64,000 bases of DNA from Rhynchospora pubera. Lineage: Eukaryota > Streptophyta > Magnoliopsida > Poales > Cyperaceae. Below, piece after piece: positions 1 through 12,085 of this stretch. How positions within the stretch are numbered: position 1 is the first letter of the stretch; each line of letters begins with the position of its first letter. The stretch spans positions 257,906,229-257,970,228 of the forward strand of contig CM051459.1 in the NCBI GenBank assembly GCA_028095005.1, written 5' to 3'. Position numbers and translations under genes: made by a program. The notes under the pieces are model-generated. The model had not been told where the DNA came from. It ran no database searches and worked only from the letters and a program-made list of their open reading frames with translations.

Positions 1-355
1 GGAATGGAAGTGCCTCATTAGGTTCTGCTCTCTGGTTTGAGGGAGGGTTCAGGGTTGGAAGGGAAGAGAATTGATGGAGGTTGACTTCATGTATTTAAGA
101 AATGCCAGTTGTTATTAGAATAGAAACCTTTATTGCCTGATATGATATGTTCATGTTAAGAAACCAAAGTTTAGTAGAAGCTGGTAAGCCACTCTAATTT
201 GTTCTAAAAATATAATTTTGAATGTATCATGGGGCTTCCATTTGAGTGCAAATTCTACTAAAAAAAATAAAAGAAAACAATTGCTTTATGAGGTGTACCA
301 ATTAAGTCAATCATTTTATTCTCTTATTAACTTTTGCTTCTTTTCATTGTTTTAG

Positions 356-3300
356 AGGGATGACATTGAAGTGCTTGATGAACCACTCTACGCTAATTTC
401 TTGAGAGTTACTGGGGTTGATAGGCCTTACCGCGATGAAGTCTTGTCTAAAATGGTACTTGTCCTTGTTTTAAAATTGAATCAAGGGTTAATAATTTAGA
501 CTGTAATTGCATTCTATTCTAAATTTTATTAGGCTTATTGTTGCATGTAATGATTCCTATCAAAGTATTTCGGATGCTGCGGATTGAGCCAAAATCAAGC
601 TTTGTGATCCTTTTATTAATAGAAAAATCATCATTTCTAAGTTAAATATATAATTTCTGCATTTAACACAAAATGAGCCAGTGAAAAAAATTGAGAAAGG
701 AAACCAAGATAGAGGGCCAAGTGGGTGTCAAATTCACTATACGCCACTAAATCAGTGCTGAGAAACTTGTATCCTTACTTTTTTAGATGACATTATGTTA
801 ACTTCTACACTGGATTTTATTTTATTTTTTAACCTTAGGATTCAGATGGGAACAAAGTTTTGAATGAGGTGATTTTTGGACCTGGAGAGAAGAAATACCG
901 ATATTGTAAGGTGACAATTTTTCTTAATTATAAGTATCCGAGTTTTTACTTAAAATAAGCCTTTCTTCTGTGAAACCAGCCTTAATTAGGGTTTCACATT
1001 ACTTAGGAAGTTTAATCCCCTGGGTCATCACAGAAGGTATTTTTTTACAATAATCCTTGAAATTTTGAACTCATTTGTTGGATCATCCCGTAATAATGAA
1101 ATTAACTGAAGCTTCAAGGTCGTAAAAAAGATGCTTTATTGGTACCACCTGTCAAGAAAAGTAGCATGTACCTTAACACTTTTCTCCCTCATCTTATTAT
1201 TATTATTTTGCATTCTGTTCCCCTTCTTAGGTATTAATTATCATCTTATCTGTCATATAATTTTTGTTTTTTAGACTTTTTTCTCATGAATTAATTTTAT
1301 TTCCAACCTTTATTTCAGCATATAGCAAAGCAGCGAACACCTGATCTGACTGCTGATTTAATGAAGAGAGGAAAGCATTTCATATTAATACGCAACCCTC
1401 TTCATATTTTGGTACATAGCTTTTGTCATATTGTAAATAAACAAGTCTAAATGCTACACACCCTCATCAGTTGGGCTTCATATCAGTCTGTCTCGGTATT
1501 GAGCGACTAAAAGTTGAGGTATCGTGTATTAGGCACGATGAAGCTATTAGGCACCTATGAGAGTTCTTCAGGATCTCTTGAGATCTTAACATAAATCTAT
1601 GAATAATAAAATTTTAAAGAGAAGACACTCTAATTGTTTATTTTAAGCATAAAGACACTGATTTGTTTACTAGATTTTAAACAGAAAGATGCTTGCTTAT
1701 ACTGAATTAAGGAACTTCAGGCCTAGTAACAGCTTTTACCAGGAACTTGGTGCACCAGTAAAATTAATGTCACATGTAAACTCAATACTAAGGTGCATAT
1801 TTTACATAATTTGAACTGTTATTTTCTTTTGTTTAACACCAGCCATCTTTTGATAAAGTCGTGCCACCATCGTTTTCTGAGCTTGGTCTATCTGGCCTGG
1901 CATCCATATACTGTGAACTAACTGAGCTAGGCAAAGCTCCACCTGTTATAGATTCTGAAGATTTACAAAAGGACCCAGAGGTTTGTCATACTTCCACTTG
2001 TATTACTGCTGGTATCCATATAGTGTACTAAGTTCTCACAGCTGTGAGTTCAATTTAACCCAATCAAAGCTCTCATAGTCACAGCTTATGGAACTGATTA
2101 GTTCAATTGAGCCTCAAGGTACCCAAAGTAACTTCTTAGCGGCACAAGTATTAGTATCTATCAAAAATAATCCAGACAACTGATTTTCGTTAAATTTATG
2201 ACGCAATTTACTAATGGTTTCTTTTTTGTATAATTTTTCAATGTGAGGTAGGCTGTCTTGAGTGGGCTTTGTGAGGATTTGGATATTCCTTTTCAGTCTT
2301 CTATGCTCAGGTATAGTTTTCAATTTGAGAACTTCCCTCCCACTCTTCTTCTTCCAATCAACAATTGGGTTACATGCTGTTTCACAATAGGGACATGTAA
2401 TGCATTCTGGTCAGGCCTGACTGGTGTATTACATGGCTGAAATTTGTAAGACATATATTTAATTATGAAATTAAGAGCCCATTTTATCATTATTACTGTA
2501 ATTAGCCCTTAATTATGCATGAAGGTCTATTGGCCAATCTGGTAGAAGCGTCATGCCTGGCCAGCCTATTGTTATTCTGGATCTAACTAGCATAGTGCCA
2601 AACTTTAATATGTTTGACCTATATGCCAGTCCAAATTAAAGTGGAAACTGATACAATTCATTTCTTACCTGTTTTTGGTACTAGAATAGATATCGGCACT
2701 ACTGTTGCACAACAGTGGTGCTTTTATATTAATAGGAGGTATCCAGTACTCGTATTTTTTTATTCCCTATCATGACCACAAACTCCTTTTCATTAGTAAT
2801 TCAAACCCTAGATTTTATTTTACTTCTAAAATAATTCATTCAGGTGAAAAATCAGAATTTTTTTTTTACAAAATCAAGCTAACAAATGAATGGTTAAAAA
2901 AGATTTCAATTTTGAATTAGATGAAATTGAAACGTGTTCACAGGGGATTGGATCTGAATTTTTGTATAATTAATTTAACCTCTAATGGGACCTTTATTTT
3001 TGTAAGACAAGATGGGAAGCTGGTCCTAAAGATTATGATGGAATGTGGGCGCAGTGGTGGTATGGTGGTGTGCACAAATCAACTGGTTTCTCAAAACCTC
3101 GTGAATATCCGGCAGTAAGAATTATTTTCTTCTTGTTCTTCCTTGTTTTTACTGCATGAAAATATCAGTCTAGAGCTTGACCCATATCAGTGTATTGATA
3201 ACAAGTCCTACTTGTGCGGTATTCTCTGTTTGAGATAATTATAGCTCCTTTTACTTTTTCTCCTTTGATGACTTAATTTTGAGTCTTTTAAGCACTTCAT

Positions 3301-3453
3301 TCCTACCTAAACATTCAATAAGAATATTGTTTTGTACTAGTTGATACAACAACAACAACAACAACAACAACAACTAAGCCTTTTGTCCCAAACAAGTTGG
3401 GGTAGGCTAGAAAGAAACCCAACAAGAAAACACATCCCAGAACAAAAATAAAA

Positions 3454-3484
<31 letters not shown>

Positions 3485-6400
3485 TAAAAATAAAAATACT
3501 AATAGTAAGACTAGCCATACTAAAAAAATACCTCTAATAATAATAGTAATAGTAGAAACCTAGACCTCGACCGTGACCTAATAAAGGGACCTACAAACCT
3601 ATGGTATCGCTCCTACCCCTAAGTTCCTACGTCATGGCTCCGGTACATGAATTGCTAACTTCCAAGCGCTCCTATCGATCGCCAACTCCTTGGAGACGTT
3701 CCATTCTTTAAGGTCTCTTTTCACCGCTTCTTCCCATGTCAATCTTGGTCTCCCTCTCCCCCTCCGGGTGTTCTCGAAATGATTAAGAATTCCGATACGT
3801 ACCGGTGCCTCTGGAGGTCTGCGTTGGATATGTCCAAACCATCTCAAACGATGTTGGATCAACTTCTCCTCTATTGGTGCGACCCCAACCATATCTCGTA
3901 TGTCATCATTTCTAATCCGATCTTTCCTCGTGTGACCGCAGATCCACCTCAACATACGCATCTCAGCTACACTCATCTTCTGGACATGTCGTCTTTTAGT
4001 AGCCCAACATTCTGCGCCATACAACATCGCAGGTCTAATCACTGTCCTGTAGAACTTGCCTTTTAGCTTCTGCGGGACTTTCTTATCGCATAGGACGCCT
4101 GATTTGTGGTGTCAGTATTTTTAGGCATAAGATGTATTACTAATCGGTTATATATTTTCAGACTTTACCAGTTCATTTATATGATTTGCTGGAGCAGAGC
4201 ATGCCTTTCTACAAAATGCTCAGAAATAAAACAAGAAAAACATTTCATACATCTCCACTTAGGCCTTCCTTGCCTGATCCACCTCTTCCAGTTCCAGAAA
4301 ATGAGAAAATTCTCGTCTGGGTGGGCGATGAACTAGTGCCTCGTAATGATGCAAAGGTGCAACACAGACCTCTCTTTCTCTTCTTCCCATTTCTTAGTTT
4401 TCGTTTTTTTTTTATTTGGGTTGGGGGGTTGTATCATCCTATGTAGCACAGACACTTTTATATTCACCATGCCCTTGACCAACATGCATCACATCTATGT
4501 TTGACACAATGTCGCCACTACGGCCCAATGGAAATTGAATTAGAAGTGTTTGTTATTGTACTAGACATTTTTTTCCTTGTTCATGCTACATAGGTATTCA
4601 CTGTGCATTAGATAGTCTTACATATAACTGCATGGCATAGCAGCACTAATTTGGCACCTCCTGTGCTTTTTTGGGACATTAGAGCTGCTTCTTTATTGTA
4701 GACTCATGCATGAAATTTTCCTACCAAAATTTCAAAGAATTAGATTGTATTTTCTGAGTTTGGTCTCTAACCAAATAACTCTTTTAGGTTTCTGTGTTTG
4801 ACTCAGTGGTGCAAGGGGGTGATGGAGTATGGGAAGGGCTTCGGATTTATAATGGGAAGGTTTTCAAGCTTGAGGAGCATTTAGACAGGTAACCATATTT
4901 CCTTGATTTCACATTTAGGAAGAATATTTTTACTGTGAAAGCTTTAAGAAAATGTATCAATTGGGCATTTACCTTATCATCAAGTGTCGTATTTACTGCA
5001 AGGTGTGTTTTGATTTCAGGAATCCTGTGTTGATAAGTCTTAGTTGTAAGGATACCAAATCACTATAGAACTCCATGTGTGTAATAAGGTCTAATTAAGC
5101 CTCAAATTACCTCAACTTTTGCATGAATCAAGTAATCCTCTGAAATGAAAATCAAATCGCAAACAAGACTTGAATATTTATGAAGAATTTATTCTTTATA
5201 CAGGATGTCTGATTCTGCTAAGGCATTAGCCTTTGTCAATGTTCCAAGCAGGGAAGCGGTAATTACAATATTACCAATAGGTTTACTTTTGTAAATTGTG
5301 ATGATTGAATTTTTTGAATGTCTATCAGTATCATGTTGTGAATTTCACTTTGAAGTCCAAATTTCAGATAAAGGAAGCCATCTTCAAAACTCTCAATGCA
5401 AATGGCATGTTCAATAATTCTCATATCAGGCTCACTCTTACTCGTGGAAAAAAGGTTTTTATTTCCATTTTAAGTATAATTCTTAGTGTTTTTTGTTTAT
5501 ATTGTAATTTTTCCTAAATGTCTGCTTTCTTTAAAGGTTACATCTGGAATGAGTCCAGCGTTTAATCTTTATGGATGCACATTAATTGGTACTCTTTCAT
5601 TTGCTTTCAGTTCATTATTTATTTTCTTTTGGTAAATTTAACTTAATTATTTGATCGGTAGATATTCCAATATTGGTTTGTGTGCATTTCTATTGTAGTT
5701 TTAGGTCTTACTGCTGAGATTTTAATCATTTTATTCATTTCTATTTGAGAAAAATACATACTAAAATACATAAGATGCATGCATGTAGTACATTCGTATT
5801 GAAGCAGCTTCTGAATTGATTAGTGTCATGGATGATCATGGAAGATGTTCCATTAATATTGACAATTTTGAACCAAGTATATGCGGGTTTTTTTTTCCCC
5901 TTTGGCCCAAGTCCAAATTTATGTAAAAAAATGATCTATAAATGTCTTTTCTGACTGGATTAGTACAGACATAATTACATCTGCTTAACTCATCTGTAAT
6001 TTACCAGCATCTTTGCAAAAAAAAAAAAAAAAGAATTATTATTTTGCAGATGGATATATATTTCATTTTTTTTTTGGAGTAAACACATTAATGTTTTGGA
6101 AGGACTGTAAAATTTGACCCAACCTTTCTAACATTGAACCCAAAGGTTCATGAGCCATTACATATTTGGTCAGGTATGATCAATGAGTCTTGACCCAGCC
6201 CTGCCTGCTTTGTATTTTTTTATGTGTTGTTGACTAGAATGCAAAGAAAAAAAAAAAATCAATGCAATACAAAGGCATGATTCAAACTCAATCAGCTCTT
6301 TACATCATGCCAACACTCTATTAACTGTGCTAGACTTTATTTTATGTTACAAAGTGTACGAAGTTAATATAAATTATATAATACTAATTGGTACAGCGTT

Positions 6401-9400
6401 GGGTTGACCTGTTGCTCACACAGTTCTGGTCTAGGCCATATGTCGTCTTACCTGTGATAGGTCGAGCAGGTCTTACCAGTTTACAGTTTATTGACCCAAC
6501 CCAACTAATGGACACTCCTAATCTTCAGATTGTGTTCTTTAATTGTACCTAAAGCTTGACTACCAAAATTAAGGAAGGAAAAGAAAACTCTTTTGTTGTG
6601 TATTAAGTTGGTAAATTCTCTTGCTCATTAGTCATCTAATTTGCATTCTTTTTGGAAAAAAAATTTGTAGTTCTTGCAGAATGGAAGCCACCAGTATACG
6701 ATAACACAGGTGGTATCAAGCTTATAACAGCTACAACACGTCGGAACTCCCCAAATGTATGATAAAACAGTATATATTGTCTTCCTTTTTAATGACATAC
6801 AATGCAGTACTGAACAACATCTTTCATAAATTTTCTACAAATAGATGTATATGCCATATTTCCCCTCTACAATATGGAGAGTATACAAATGTGTCTCCTC
6901 ACCTGCTTACATTGAGATTACCCTAAATACCCATCATTTAATCATATGTCTGAAAATGTATAGAAAAAATTAGTGTTTTTGGATTCTTCTGAATTAAGTT
7001 GACAAGGGATACAGAAAAAAATTATTATTTTGTGGAGTTTGCTTGATACAATATTTGCGGGGAGTGGCATTTTGCAGGGACGTGTGATTCCTTTCAGGTT
7101 AATCACATGCGGGTCAAATTAATGAAAAAGGAACTATGCCTACCAGCTTGAGCTCTAACACTCTTTCATCCAGTATTACTATAAGTTACTGCAATTTTTG
7201 AGTTAAAAATGAGATGAAACATTATTAGCTTTAATTTTGATATTATTTTTGAAAGATTGTCTATTTTTCTTTCACTTGCAGAGCGTAGATTCGAAGATCC
7301 ATCACAATAACCTCATCAACAACATTCTCGCAAAGGTTGTCAAAGGTTCCATGCTTGACGTTTCGAGAGAATATTTTTGCAAAATAATACCTTTTCTAAT
7401 TTCATGTAAAGCACTTCGACATAATGCAAACTGCCACTTATCCCATGAGATCTGTTTTTGCACTTGGCTACTAGATATAAAAGCTTTCTGGATGAGTGAT
7501 TTTCTGTAAATGAAAGATTGATGTTTAGTGGCAGTTCTTTTGTACACAAATTATATGATCATTTTTCTTTAAAAAAAATTTGGATGTATGTTTTCCAAAA
7601 TTAGGTTGATAAACTATTGGCAGTCTCTAATCTAAATTTCTGGTTTGGTTCTTGTTCATTGCAGATAGAAGGGAATGTTGCTCAAGTCGAAGACGCATTA
7701 ATGCTAGACAAAGATGGTTTCGTGTCAGAAACTAATGCTACCAATGTTGTAAGTCTACTTGCTGTACCATGTTTCTTCACTTCCAGATAGTAATGGTTAG
7801 GACTTTCTTTAGGGGAGAGAGAGGGAGGGAGGGTTGAAAGAGATGCATTCTGGGAACCCCAAACATGGGTTGAAAGCGATGCATTCCGGGAACCCCAACC
7901 TGATTATTATTTTAATAGGATAGGGTGGTATAAAAAAGAAAGAAATGGCATCAAATATGTCGTCATTTTATTTATAAAGGTCTTCTGAAAAATCAAGGAT
8001 ATGTTTTGCAAACAGTACAAAATTTGGTGTACCCAGCTAAACAACAAAGAAATGGTTTAATCAGAAAATTAAAATTGGGAAGAAAACAGATTGAAATGCA
8101 TGTTATGTCGAATAAATTGAATTTCATGCAAATGGCACTGCTGGTGCTTTACTGAGCCTATGTAATAAATCTGATAACAAAAATTATTAATAATAATGAT
8201 AAATTTAGATGTGGCACCAATTCCTCCCTTTTCTCCCTGTTAACCCCCCCCCCCCAAACCCACAAATTCCTCTCAAATAAATAAAAAAAAAAATTTAGAT
8301 GTGGCTTGCAGAAGTCAAATGTGCATCTCTTGATTGAAGATGTGTGGACTTCTTGGAATCCATGCTGGGCCTGCGGCTTTGATAAAGGAAGCTAACCTAA
8401 CATTAAATGTATAAATTTATGCAGTTTATGGTTAAGAAAGGGCAAGTCTTCACACCTCATGCTGACTACTGCCTACCGGGCATCACTCGTGCCACTGTAA
8501 GTTATATTCGGGGTCGTTTGGCAACATCAAAGTTTAGTGGGATCAAGGTTAAAGTTAGCATTTTGGGATTAGTGTTCGAGGTTAAAGTTAATAAAAGTTA
8601 GTACTAACTTAAAGTTAGTAATTGTTGTTTGGCATGATAGGTTAAAGTTAGTGATCAAAGTGAATGCATAAAATTTTAAATCTTGATATTTTCAAAATTT
8701 GAAAATTTTTAAAAGTTAAAATTTGAAAAATTAAAATTTAAAATTTAAAATTTTGAAATTTGAAATTTGAAATTTAAAATTTCAAAATATTTTGAAATTT
8801 TAAATTTTCAAATTTCTTCTCAAGTTTTTTCTCTTCAGGTACAATATAAATTTATTTTTTGGTGTTTGAGAAACGCACAAATATGAAATGGTCAAGTTAG
8901 AGAGGTAGTGCTAATCCCGTTAACCCCAATGTTGTTTGGTGATGCAAGACATGTAGGTTAGCTCGTTGACCCAAAAGTCAAGCTAAACTTGACACTACCA
9001 AACGAGCCCTAAGCTTATGAATACCAATTTGCAATAACAACTCTGGTTAAACCCAGAGAAGATGGGAGCCCAAAATATTAGGAATAAAGTTTTTTTTTAA
9101 ATCTACTATGTACCAAAGTACTATACAATTTCAACTTTTGTGACTGCCTTGAAGATTTTAGTTATTTGGAGTCCTTTTTTCTACACCCTTTATAATAAGT
9201 TCACCACTCGCTAGCTCCATCTTACCAGTATGGTTCAGTTTTGACAGCGTGGGAGTTTTTTTTCTTTCTTTTGCCATAACTTTAATATTTAAGCCACAAG
9301 TGAACCTCTGCCTACCTCGCTTAACACCTCAATTACAGACCAAAAGAGCGGAGCAAAAGGAAAGAAATTGCACACTGCATCCAATTTGGATATAATTTGC

Positions 9401-10563
9401 ACTCATGCAACTTTGCATAATGTACAAATCAAATTGTAGGTGATGGATCTCATTGTGAAAGAGAAGTTCATACTTCATGAAAGACGCATCAGCCTTTCTG
9501 AATTTCATGCTGCTGATGAGGTAAAGCAACCAATATGTTGAATGGCTTTGAAAATTACTTTCAATCATTTTCAAAGTTGCAAATAAACTTAACATCTTGT
9601 TTGCTTATCTAACTGACCATTAAAATCATCAGGCTGACAATGAGCCCATTCTTTCCGAACGACTACATTGTAACATTAGTTCTAAGAAATGAAGTGATTG
9701 ATATAAGTAGTTAAGGCATACCAGTCACTGAACATTGAAGTTCACTTATTCATCCTAGTTCAATTTGGACCTGTTAAGAGGCTTGATAAATTATCGATGC
9801 ATCATCCGTTTCAGTCAAATTGTTCAATTTGTTAGGTGTGAATTGCAACTGTATTACGCAAAACGCCACGTGTTAGTTTCAAGTTTCATTCTTCACAGGG
9901 AAAAAAAAAAGCAAAATATTGGATGCACTTGCGAGAACCATGAGCACTCTAGTGCACGTTAGTATTGAATTAATCCAGTGGGATATTGGAAAGTTCTACT
10001 CTTGCCAATATTTTTGCTTAGATGGGTATCTTTTTGTTCCGTTGTGGTCATGAACAAGAACACAGAAATGCTAACAAATTGGTACAGATTTCTTGCTACA
10101 ATCCTCCCACACACCCCTCCCAGAAAGCAAAATTTACAAAATAAAAATGAAGAAAGATCAAAGAGAGAGACCAAGGGAGAAACAACAGTTTTGTTCTGTG
10201 TAAATTATACTGCTTTGCTTTGTGTTTCTTTCACCAATTGTATCAACTGATTTGATATTTCAACTTGCAGGTATGGACAACCGGAACAATGGGAGAACTC
10301 ACGCCTGTAAGTGAAGTGGAATATTATAGCAAATGTTATTCTTATATTTCCAGGGATACAAAAATTGGGAAATATTTTTTCGTCATTGAATTTTCTTTAA
10401 CATGTAGGTCCTAATGATTGATGGACGGGTTATTGGTGATGGAAAGGTGGGGCCAGTTACAAAACAGATCCAACATGCTTATAAAACTCTCACCGAAGAA
10501 TCTGGTGTGCTTATTCCAAGAAGCGACTTGGCGGCTTTAGGTGGGGATATACCTATTTCTTGA
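356..10563 (+). CDS. Branched-chain aminotransferase-like protein (P-loop + PLP class IV fusion), 5' end outside window
   Basis: Coding exons: 356-454, 839-910, 1319-1411, 1843-1980, 2252-2310, 3012-3114, 4162-4356, 4788-4888, 5204-5258, 5368-5454, 5537-5588, 6671-6756, 7282-7335, 7665-7748, 8425-8496, 9440-9520, 10271-10306, 10408-10563 (TGA). They join in phase to 540 residues. The first ~190 residues are the sulfotransferase/P-loop-like half (RGKHFILIRNPL); the nucleotide-binding start of that half should lie in an exon left of the window, since plant homologues have ~25 more N-terminal residues. The second half is a fold-type IV PLP enzyme: VWEGLRIYNGK, the DSKIHHNN block whose Lys should bind PLP, and TGTMGELTPV for the phosphate. 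From family knowledge it resembles Arabidopsis At3g05190/At5g27410 proteins, annotated as D-amino-acid/branched-chain aminotransferase-like; the true substrate is not settled by sequence. Introns contain a LINE tail and a MITE; coding phase is undamaged. Confidence 0.93.
3344..4103 (-). mobile_element. 5'-truncated LINE (L1-type) 3' end, antisense in intron
   Basis: This stretch fills most of the intron between exons 3012-3114 and 4162-4356. Read on the minus strand, it begins near 4103 with reverse-transcriptase C-terminal sequence (GVLCDKKVPQKLKGKFYR, then MLYGAECWATK, LRWFGHIQRRP, GRGRPRLTW) and stays open to about 3635. It ends at the typical plant LINE tail CCCCAACTTGTTTGGGAC followed by a (TTG)n run at 3344-3373. 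The rest of the element (ORF1, endonuclease, most of RT) is missing, as expected from aborted target-primed reverse transcription. No clear target-site duplication could be read. An AT-rich (AAAAAT)n microsatellite has grown inside the tail at about 3446-3497. Confidence 0.85.
3446..3497. repeat. (AAAAAT)n microsatellite in LINE tail
   Basis: About nine imperfect copies of a 6-bp AAAAAT unit, lying between the LINE tail and its RT-coding part. The minus-strand translation of this tract is a low-complexity Phe/Ile string and is not a gene. Confidence 0.8.
7831..7902 (+). repeat. 36-bp tandem duplication in intron
   Basis: Two adjacent copies of a 36-bp unit starting GGGTTGAAAG (at 7831 and 7867), differing at two positions (AGATGCATTCTGGG against CGATGCATTCCGGG). 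It lies in the intron after exon 7665-7748 and has no visible effect on the gene. Confidence 0.7.
8244..8255. repeat. C12 homopolymer in intron
   Basis: An uninterrupted run of 12 C in the intron between exons 7665-7748 and 8425-8496. It is prone to length variation and sequencing error. Confidence 0.7.
8510..9009. mobile_element. MITE-like element (~500 bp) just inside a 5' splice site
   Basis: Ends are imperfect inverted repeats: GGGTCGTTTGGCA at the left, and a right end whose reverse complement reads GGCTCGTTTGGTA. The interior holds several copies of AGGTTAAAGTTAG and a very AT-rich centre of AAATTT units. There is no coding capacity. The left end lies 13 bp after the splice donor at 8497, so the intron's 5' end is almost entirely transposon. 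No clear target-site duplication was seen, so the superfamily is open. A fragment at 17955-18090 has similar sequence (GTTAGC/CTAACC words ending CCAAACGCACCC). Confidence 0.6.
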
Positions 10564-10919
10564 TAGAATTGCTCCATTTTGTGATGATTTAGCAGATTAG
10601 GAATTCAATACTGCAGCTTTAATCAATGTACATCGACAACTTTTTCTCTCGCTCCCCATTGATATTTCTATGATGTAATAAGGTCTGTGTGCGCGACCTG
10701 ACATGTCATGATCTAAGATGCCAAATTCAATTGTTACTAATGACCCTCAAACTTCATCCTTGATACTTGATAATTTTATTCTCCTACTCATTTTTATGGT
10801 GACACCTAAATAAAAAATAATTATTGGATATCAGCAGTTCAGCACTAAACAATCAGTAAACAAATATATCACACCGTACTTGAAATGATCAGGATTTGGA
10901 AACGAATTTTACGTCAATT

Positions 10920-11080
10920 GTGAATTTGGAATTTAGGGACAAGACGTTGTGGGAATAAGAGGAATAAGGGAAGAAGTATTAGGAAGTGTGTAACTTTGTG
11001 AAGAGTTTAAATTGTTTATAATAAATTTTGAAGCAGGAAGAAGTTATTTTCTTATTTCTGCATCCATCCAAACGGAGTCC
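10920..11080. mobile_element. MITE copy A (left end degraded)
   Basis: It shares with copies B and C a ~49-bp core beginning GGAAGTGTGTAACTTTGTGA (core here 10981-11029). The right end ATCCAAACGGAGTCC closes at 11080. The expected left inverted repeat could not be found, so the start given is approximate. Confidence 0.6.
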
Positions 11081-11206
11081 ATAAGATTTTTTTTTTTTTT
11101 AAGTTCTTAGCACTTTATGATATTAGAAAACAAAAAAATAGGCTTTTTGTAAAAAAAAATTTCCCTGAATTTCATTGCACAAGCAGCAGACTCCATCCGC
11201 ACCGTA

Positions 11207-11371
11207 GGGGCCGTTTGGATCGCTTAGGAATTTGGGAAATTTGGAGAAGTTGAAATTTCTAAAAATAAATTTATTGGGAAGTGTGTAATTTTGTGAAGAG
11301 TTTGGATTGTTTATAATAAATTTACGGTAGGAAGATGAATTTCCCAAAATCCCGTGGGATCCAAACGCCCC
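11207..11371. mobile_element. MITE copy B, intact, 165 bp
   Basis: Terminal inverted repeats GGGGCCGTTTGGATC at the left and GGATCCAAACGCCCC at the right. The flanking trinucleotide GTA occurs on both sides (11204-11206 and 11372-11374), fitting a 3-bp target duplication of a Tourist/PIF-Harbinger-like or CACTA-like MITE. The shared core lies at 11276-11324. It sits just upstream of the methyltransferase leader. Confidence 0.75.
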
Positions 11372-11767
11372 GTAGTTCCGTAGAACACCATCTGATCCAA
11401 TTCTTCAACCGAACTTCAATCAGCCCGTTCCACAAAACTGGAGAGGAGCCAAACCGGTGGTGGTGTGTGACTATGCGTCCAGTTGTCCACACTGTACATC
11501 TCCATTGTCATCCCAAGTCTATTCCCGTTTCTCATCTTCGCTCTCTCCAGACGTCTTGTGTTGTCCTCCTCGGCCGCTTCCTTTTTACACTTCAGAGCTC
11601 TCACTCGCAGTCCGTACGCTTTTCCCTCTCCTCGGCCGGTGGTTATTGTAAGTACCAAGACCATTTTAACACTCTCTTTGCTCATCTTTTTAAGTTGCAT
11701 AAGGAAGGATTCTTTTTCGCCTTCTCCTTCCCTCTTCTCTTTTTCACTCCACTTACATTATTGTGTT

Positions 11768-11784
11768 TATATATATATATATAT
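11768..11784. repeat. (TA)n microsatellite
   Basis: A short run of TA dinucleotides in the putative 5' leader intron of the methyltransferase gene. Confidence 0.7.
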
Positions 11785-12085
11785 GTGGAAACTGGAAAGT
11801 AGGATTCCAGAGTAGGTAAGCAGGATGTTGATATTGGCAGTACCTTGGTACTGTCATACTGATACGTTTTGGATTCTGGATATAAAATTCAGACATTTTC
11901 TATCCTTTCCTGTTTTTCATTTGCTAATTTGGTGCTATATGAAAACCTAATTGCCCAAATCATGATTAATGTGAGGTAAAGTTCAGTCAAAATGAGCTTT
12001 GCTTCAATAGTGTGAGAGGCATTTTTAAGCTTTTTCTTCGTCTCATGTTAGGATAATCAAATTGGAAAGTCGACAAGTTTAACAG

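Larger units (their letters stand above)
10564..12085 (+). other. Intergenic spacer with two MITE copies and a 5' leader exon of the next gene
   Basis: Spacer between the aminotransferase-like stop codon and the first clear ATG of the methyltransferase. It contains the aminotransferase 3' end (AATAAG at about 10676), two copies of one MITE family (ending 11080, and 11207-11371), and from about 11400 a GC- and pyrimidine-richer stretch that ends in a perfect donor GTAAGT at 11648. The sequence TTTAACAG at 12078-12085 is a plausible acceptor directly before the ATG, giving a 5' leader intron of 438 bp. No other gene was seen. Confidence 0.6.

Noticed and set aside
3315..3518. Minus-strand open frame rich in Ile/Phe/Val
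   Set aside because: It is produced by the (AAAAAT)n microsatellite and the (TTG)n LINE tail.
11335..11815. 155-codon and overlapping open frames upstream of the methyltransferase
   Set aside because: They cover a MITE end, a leader-like region and an intron donor, have no family resemblance, and the longest does not join the downstream exon without a stop. Only the ATG-less frame is kept, as a finding.
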